A program made the position numbers and the translations under genes. This document shows, piece after piece, positions 63,301 to 64,000 of a stretch of 64,000 nt of DNA. This DNA comes from Rhodococcus sovatensis. GTDB lineage: Bacteria > Actinomycetota > Actinomycetes > Mycobacteriales > Mycobacteriaceae. The notes below the pieces were generated by a model, which saw only the letters and a program-made list of their open reading frames with translations, had not been told where the DNA came from and searched no databases. Location: NCBI RefSeq assembly GCF_037327425.1, contig NZ_CP147846.1:1-64000 (forward strand), written 5' to 3'. Numbering within the stretch: the first letter of the stretch is position 1; every line of letters begins with the position of its first letter.

Positions 63301-64000
63301 CGTCGGTGATGGCGTGGTGGATGGTCAGGATGAGGGTGTGGTGGTCTTTTGCGGTGGTCACTGCGGTGACACGCATCAACGGCGCTTCGTCGAGCGCCAT
63401 CGGGATGGCCCGGTTCCGTGCCACGGCTTTGTCCACGGCATCTGCCTCGCCGATGCCATTCACTGCGGTGAGTTCGATCGTCGCGTGCGTAGGAATGACG
63501 GCGACGTAGTCACCGTTCGAGGCCGGTGTGATCGCCGCTTTGAGGTTGGGATAGATCTCGGTCAACGTGCGCAGGGCTCTGTCGAGCCGTTCGTTGTCGA
63601 GCGTTCCGGTGACGTGGACCAGCGTGTGCGTGAGATACAGGTCCACGCTGGCGCTGTCACCAAGCATGGATTCGAAGACCATGCCGTGTTGCAGTGGCGT
63701 CAACGGTTGGACGTCGGTGATGTCGCCGTAGCGGTGTTCCCACGCGGCGAGGTCACCGTAGGTCATATCGCTGGCGGTGAAGTCCGCGAGGGAACGACGG
63801 ACGCGGCCGGCACCCACGCTGGTGGCGTAGGTGACGAGCGTCTGTAACGCGGTGGTCCACAACTGGACGAGTTCGTGAGCCTGCTCGCTCGTCAGAATAT
63901 TCTCGGCATAGGCGAAAGATCCATCGAACATGGGGTCGCCGTCGCTACCGGTGAGAACCGCGATGTTGACATCCACCACTGCTGCAGCGGGCATGTTTTT
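48356..64000 (-). CDS. Siderophore non-ribosomal peptide synthetase (partial, N-terminus beyond the window)
   Basis: At least 5215 residues; the frame is open to the right edge, so the start is outside. Residues below count from the Met at 63994. Domain order: end of an E domain (1-70), C (about 85-520), A1 (530-1050), T1 (GGHS), C (1160-1620), A2 (1630-2130), T2 (GGDS), E (2230-2710), C (2715-3155), A3 (3165-3700), T3 (GGHS), C (3790-4245), A4 (4250-4760), T4 (GGDS), then a degenerate E/C-like domain (4855-5212). There is no thioesterase or reductase. Pocket residues read for A2 are D-V-W-H-F-S-L-V-D, the serine code. A1, A3 and A4 share D-V-P-E-A-G-T-V-E, probably for an N5-hydroxyornithine derivative. 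The E domain motif HHLAVDGVSWRIL is intact. Predicted order: X(D)-hOrn-D-Ser-hOrn-hOrn. Confidence 0.95.
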   Translation of the reverse strand, partial: KNMPAAAVVDVNIAVLTGSDGDPMFDGSFAYAENILTSEQAHELVQLWTTALQTLVTYATSVGAGRVRRSLADFTASDMTYGDLAAWEHRYGDITDVQPLTPLQHGMVFESMLGDSASVDLYLTHTLVHVTGTLDNERLDRALRTLTEIYPNLKAAITPASNGDYVAVIPTHATIELTAVNGIGEADAVDKAVARNRAIPMALDEAPLMRVTAVTTAKDHHTLILTIHHAITDGWSTPPLIATLLRAYNNPTTPAHPDPTYPTFLNWLTHHDHTTSLDTWTTALAEVTEPTLIATTSTTTTDTAHPIEHIYTIDTTLTEQLTTLARTHSATLNSVIHTAWALTLGAITGQPTITFGTTVSGRPAHIDGIDTAVGMFLNTIPTPAHLGNNPTAGELLDQIHHHNTTVLDHHHTPLPDLHHLTGLPALFDTLLVYENYPIDDDTDTHHDLTITGVDIHDSTHYPLTLGILPTPTHITIELSYQPHRITHDTITTLTTLLDTALRTLATAPHTRIAAIPLLTDHDHTQLARWSTGPTQPNPNTTLDTLIRTQTTHTPHAVAVTDDDGTTISYADLDTRAQAWATHLAGLGVRRGDRVAVMLPRSIDLVSALIAVIRAGAAYVPIDPDYPTERITHILEDSAPLAVITTIDLHTHHHKALDADTVVTTTALHQSPTPDTTLTDSTLTPADTAYVIFTSGTTGRPKGVMISHQAIINLITWRQTVFPLTEGDRVLQKTSIGFDVSVPEFFWPLTIGATIRLTRPGGDKDPHYLTEILHTEPIGFVELVPTMAQAMLDAGLDLNNTPLRHLALGGETFPTTLATTLTDTGTAVHIWNTYGPTEAAVETTGHHLNPTHPDTDTGTGTGTTTHTYGTSVPIGTPITNTTTLVLDPWLRPVPAGITGELYLGGVQLADGYIARPDLTATRFIADPTTNSGQRLYRTGDLVRWNTDGHLDYLGRTDDQVKIRGYRIELDDIRTVLEQHPAVTRAVVTAADHPSGTGKYLAAYHTSTTSDHATDVTDAELRAFLTDRLPDYMVPTVFIPIDTIPTTPNGKLDHRNLPTPDLTTALTGGQELDTDAEKALGRLFHEVLGLADDTTLTADDHFFRLGGHSLTATRVAARINAELGTSLTLREVFTTPTIAGLADLIDTTLDALDDVAAAGHLPRVRITDITVPDPIPASYGQQALWVIDQLGGPAAQYVVPTIWTLTGDLDTAAFTAAIGDLITRHEPLRTLLVEHDGTLTQHIVDPAHVTERLSIQITDMRHSTPTDVDTHIDALIATGFDLAADLPLRVAVFRTAPDHGTAEDHWTIALIAHHHAIDEWSTPALIADLAAAYTARQAGTAPTWPPRPVTYAHYATWQRATLGDAADPTSELAGHLEYWRTTLADAPEEPIITLDHPRPTQPTQHGTDLTFTIDPHTTTTAARTIAANSGVTMFTLTHTVTAITASLLGAGTDIVIGSPVGGRTEDGLHNLIGYFVNTLPLRHHLDPNNTFTDQLTQTHRTVLDAFAHQHAPFEHITRTTNTPRTTNRTPLFQILLTHNSTDGETTLDLPGINVTNIGPAALGAVKTDLDLDITDTPTGMVGYLTYATELFDPATIDRFIATFERVLKTLVATPGTRLAALDALPTADSEHISTLSTGPVVSVADSTVDAVIRRQVAVSADAVAVIDDTGTEWTYTEFDARVNALAHVLLEHGVHIGDRVAVVLPRSVDLVTALFAVIRVGAAYVPVDPEYPDERIGHILDDATPTVVITRTFLDDPAVSARLTRGEATPPVLTRTLTPADTAYVIFTSGTTGRPKGVTISHRAIINRLTWMATDYRISAGDRILQKTPAVFDVSVWEFFLPAVVGATLVIATDGGHKDPSYLADIIDRHQITVLHFVPAMLGAFLTSAPDPDRLASLRRVFFSGEALPAPNAAAADRLFAGADLHNLYGPTEAAVDVTAEPVHADSLADAVTVPIGTPVANTHVRVLDSWLRPVPVGVTGELYLGGTQLADGYIARPDLTATRFIADPTGSGQRLYRTGDLVRWNHDGHLDYLGRSDDQVKIRGFRIELDEIRTVLEQHPAVSTAIVIAAEHPAGTGKYLAAYHTGTDVDPDELRAFLTDRLPDYMVPTVFVPIDTIPTTPNGKLDRRNLPTPDLTGALAGGQHPTTVTETTLATVFTDILHLPTDTELSIDDDFFRLGGDSISSIQVVTRARRAAITITAAEIFTHRTIKALAKIADTRTHTESGPTAVTTAPLLPIAAHHHSRPGFDHFTQSFVFTTPPDLTTDTLQRILSRIAAAHPTLGARIRRSETWEFTLPSTTVEPPIESLTVSDGWSSPQWLRTVDDLVTRMSDQVDPTNGILWRAMWCTHSDDTNSGDTTGRLVMVVHHLAVDGVSWRILEDDLAHAWTLETGTTTTELLPAGTSITTWTHALTERAHDRDLTDQLEHWTTVADATHPLFGDRSIDPERDNHATTGQIHLTVPADLTATLLGDVTTTLTASVEDILLTALTAATGAWRARRGLEPLPITIGMEGHGRQETLVPGADLSRSIGWFTTWYPLLADLTDLDPNTTVTDPTLAADAVLRIKDTLARIPDRGIGHGILTHLNPDVALPTTTPDIGFNYLGTFTTSTAGDRSWASAPEIPGIRGHLPPELPAAAVIDINIAAVSNTDGATILDGSFAYAQNILTREHAHELVQLWTTALHTLAAYTTGAGAGRTRRSLTDFTATDLTYNDLATWEHRYGEITDVQPLTPLQHGMVFESLLGAVTGTDVYLTHTAVTVTGPLDLDRLRTALTRLTDTHPNLKAAITPAANGDYVAVIPTHATITLSHITLDTDNTTAIAAILDADRAIPMALDEAPLMRVTAVTTAAQHHTLILTIHHAITDGWSTPPLIATLLRAYNNPTTPAHPDPTYPTFLNWLTHHDHTTSLDTWTTALAEVTEPTLIATTPDTTTSTSTSTETSSTELPTELTYTIDTTLTHQLTTLARTHSATLNSVIHTAWALTLGAITGQPTITFGTTVSGRPAHIDGIDTAVGMFLNTIPTPAHLGNNPTAGELLDQIHHHNTTVLDHHHTPLPDLHHLTGLPALFDTLLVYENYPIDDDNTAHNNDLTLTDVDIHDSTHYPLTLGILPTPTHITIELSYQPHRITHDTITTLTTLLDTTLNTLATAPHTRIAALPLHTDSDHEQLAHWSTGPTQPTPNTTLDTLIRTQTTRTPNAVAVTDDTQTQWSYTTIDIRANALAHILIERGVQVGDRVAVILPRSVDLVTALLAVIRAGAAYVPIDPDYPTERITHILEDSTPSLLITTDSGTGIDSGTGIESGTGIDGVFLDDPAIAARVTRGASAAPTLTRTLTPADTAYVIFTSGTTGRPKGVMISHQAIINLITWRQTVFPLTEGDRVLQKTSIGFDVSVPEFFWPLTIGATIRLTRPGGDKDPHYLTEILHTEPIGFVELVPTMAQAMLDAGLDLNNTPLRHLALGGETFPTTLATTLTGTAVQVWNTYGPTEAAVETTGHHLNPADTDTYGASVPIGTPITNTTTLVLDPWLRPVPAGITGELYLGGIQLADGYIARPDLTATRFIADPTTNSGQRLYRTGDLVRWNTDGHLDYLGRTDDQVKIRGYRIELDDIRTVLEQHPAVTRAVVTAADHPSGTGKYLAAYHTSTTSDHATDVTDVTDAELRAFLTDRLPDYMVPTVFIPITTIPTTPNGKLDRRALPTPDLTTALTGGQHPTTDTELTLAAIFTDILRLPADTPISIDDDFFRLGGHSLTATRVAARINAELGTSLTLREVFTTPTIAGLAAITDTTTAHLSRMHVADIEVTDPIPASYGQQALWVIDQLGGPAAQYVVPTVWTLTGHLDTTAFTAAIGDLVTRHEPLRTLLVEHDGTLTQHIVETEHAVNTLPIQITDMRESEPADIQAHIDAVVGARFDLATDLPLRIAILRNAPDQWTIVLAAHHHAIDEWSTPALVTDLGAAYTARLAGTTPTWTPLPVTYAHYATWQRTVLATELDHHLDYWRTTLADAPEEPIITLDHPRPTQPTQHGTDLTFTIDPDTTTAARTIAANSGVTMFTLTHTVTAITASLLGAGTDIVIGSPVGGRTEDGLHDLIGYFVNTLPLRHHLDPNNTFTDQLTQTHRTVLDAFAHQHAPFEHITRTTNTPRTTNRTPLFQILLTHTTSDSDEEPTPELPGLRSANYGHTSLDATKTDLELDIVDTPNGMVGSLTYATELFDTATINQFIATFELILHTLVTAPDTRLAALNAITDDERDIIAAWSTGASEPAAGTTLDTLIRTQTTRTPNAVAVTDDTQTQWSYTTIDIRANALAHILIERGVQVGDRVAVILPRSVDLVTALLAVIRAGAAYVPIDPDYPGERITHILEDSTPTLQITTTELETTELGTNAIHLDNPDIAARLDTGHTTAPVLTRALTPADTAYVIFTSGTTGRPKGVMISHQAIINLITWRQTVFPLTEGDRVLQKTSIGFDVSVPEFFWPLTIGATIRLTRPGGDKDPHYLTEILHTEPIGFVELVPTMAQAMLDAGLDLNNTPLRHLALGGETFPTTLATTLTGTAVQVWNTYGPTEAAVETTGHHLNPADTTYGTSVPIGEPITNTTTHVLDPWLRPVPAGITGELYLGGIQLADGYIARPDLTATRFIADPTTNSGQRLYRTGDLVRWNTDGQLDYLGRTDDQVKIRGYRIELDDIRTVLEQHPAIRAAIIIATDHPAGTGKYLAAYHTSTHTTGTHTTDGELREYLTDRLPDYMIPTVFIPIDTVPVTANGKLDHRALPTPDLTTALTGGQHPTTPTEHTLATIYTEVLALPSDAPISIDDDFFRLGGDSISSILVVSKARREGLQFTVRDVFEKRTIAGLAGVLDIPEIAAEPIPLSTSSTLERLREAGDEPNDWVYTELVAIDRTALSGLQSAFASLVNRTDALRMRVSPLNRRLWTSEIAPAGTVDLSKQVVELDPETSDSAAASRVASLISITEGLPAAIATWGTPTQSWLLVAAHAAAADRGSVHEIARILTGQVEGSATVSLESALEAIDTAGQNLDGELAQRWVDATGISRLVDSTMWSAGNHAHMRADLAVETSDLPELIAESLRRIAQSNSTEVTVDLETTTASPKPAIGPFTATWPYISGLSEAERRQYSLLRYHNRAGRRSLRKLSDSIALVTNTVGKLADPGLREGVETAYRCVIRYCVADGAAELDIIGLSEGAVAELEIELSTQFDAATDKKRSEA
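48400..49430 (-). other. Degenerate terminal E/C-like domain of the NRPS
   Basis: The last 350 or so residues follow a GGDS-type carrier domain and keep the general C/E pattern: a start like PLSTSSTLERL, then LVNRTDALRMRV and a late segment ATWPYISGLSEAERRQY. Where the catalytic HHxxxDG should be, the sequence is WLLVAAHAAAADRGSVHEI. The second His is retained as part of AH, while the first His and the Gly are lost. The carrier type suggests it was once an epimerization domain. Confidence 0.7.
50340..50780 (-). repeat. A-domain core repeat, copy in A4
   Basis: This stretch appears virtually identical to 53562-54002 (offset 3222) and very close to a block near 61500-61950. It covers the A3-A5 core motifs including the substrate pocket. 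Long antisense-frame translations are identical between copies, which shows identity at third codon positions too. Confidence 0.85.
51560..52560 (-). repeat. C-domain duplicate block (C4, matches C2)
   Basis: This part of the fourth condensation domain closely matches about 59410-60480 in the second (offset close to 7848), with the same unusual HHAIDEWS active site. Together with the C1/C3 match this defines a duplicated two-module unit of about 7.9 kb. Confidence 0.8.
53562..54002 (-). repeat. A-domain core repeat, copy in A3
   Basis: Second copy of the near-identical adenylation core block (see 50340-50780). Confidence 0.85.
54090..54143 (-). repeat. Three 18-bp tandem units inside A3
   Basis: TCGATACCCGTGCCGCTG is repeated at 54090-54107 (two mismatches), 54108-54125 and 54126-54143. 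In the protein it makes a six-residue repeat of Gly, Thr, Ile, Asp/Glu and Ser (SGTGID/SGTGIE) in the loop just before the A3 core motif. The loops at the same place in A1 and A4 are different in sequence and length. Confidence 0.9.
54560..55450 (-). repeat. C-domain duplicate block (C3, matches C1)
   Basis: This part of the third condensation domain is nearly identical to about 62480-63365 in the first visible one (offset close to 7917), including the HHAITDGWS active site. Both follow an epimerization domain and both start with the TPLQHGM motif of D-residue-accepting condensation domains. Confidence 0.8.
61500..61950 (-). repeat. A-domain core repeat, copy in A1
   Basis: Third copy of the adenylation core block. 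It is identical to the others over roughly 61637-61940 and slightly different further towards the C-terminal side, where a Thr/Asp-rich loop is longer. Confidence 0.82.

Noticed and set aside
63992..63994. ATG near the right edge as the NRPS start
   Set aside because: The sequence around it aligns with the inside of an E domain (compare the downstream E domain, PAAAVIDINI), and the frame is open to the last base, so the Met is internal and the gene continues beyond the window.

Overview
The window looks like a chromosomal segment of a high-GC actinobacterium, most probably Rhodococcus or another member of the Nocardiaceae. The support is a 13E12-type DUF222/HNH protein, a split PutB/PruA proline pathway with a PucR-type regulator, frequent GTG starts, ATGA/GTGA gene overlaps, IdeR/DtxR-like iron boxes and a very large siderophore-type NRPS. 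Assignment to genus is inference from gene content only.

Layout. (1) 0-7.8 kb: a STAS-domain protein, a FAD oxidoreductase, a universal stress protein, then a tricarboxylate locus (CitMHS carrier, Bug/TctC-type lipoprotein, divergent CitA/CitB-type two-component system) and a DUF1801 protein. (2) 7.9-14.2 kb: an accessory patch with the DUF222/HNH protein, an aminoglycoside 6-adenylyltransferase-like gene cut in two by a 984-bp IS5-family element, an ArsR-rhodanese protein and an MFS transporter followed by a 19-bp tandem repeat. (3) 14.3-36.9 kb: mostly metabolism: putB-pruA with a PucR-type regulator, TetR/acyl-CoA dehydrogenase/dienelactone hydrolase, a protein made of perfect decapeptide repeats, an SMR pump, an OmpR-type two-component pair, an MFS pump, a HIT protein, two membrane glycosyltransferases, purD, thiM, an aminotransferase, a threonine aldolase, TetR, purB and a HAD phosphatase. 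(4) 37.0-64.0 kb: an iron-siderophore locus.

The siderophore locus has a FecCD-type importer (two permeases and an ATPase, no binding protein in view), a second identical copy of the IS element inserted in the ATPase stop codon, an ornithine N5-monooxygenase, an N5-hydroxyornithine formyltransferase, a ferric-siderophore reductase (SIP family), and on the opposite strand a translationally coupled NRPS-ABC-ABC operon. Three iron-box-like sites precede the plus-strand units. The NRPS runs off the right edge of the window. Its visible part reads (E)-C-A-T-C-A-T-E-C-A-T-C-A-T-(degenerate E/C). Three of the four adenylation domains share one binding pocket and the other has the classical serine code. 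With the two tailoring enzymes, this predicts a peptide with three N5-hydroxyornithine-type residues and one D-serine, which would be enough for a hexadentate tris-hydroxamate Fe(III) chelator.

The most notable observations are: the two-module duplication in the NRPS with apparent replacement of the fourth A domain; the missing release domain; an ABC half-transporter pair whose ATP-site motifs are lost in a complementary way; the IS-split adenylyltransferase that can be rebuilt to the base; the 12-fold decapeptide repeat protein; and a terminator hairpin built into the last codons of a neighbouring gene.
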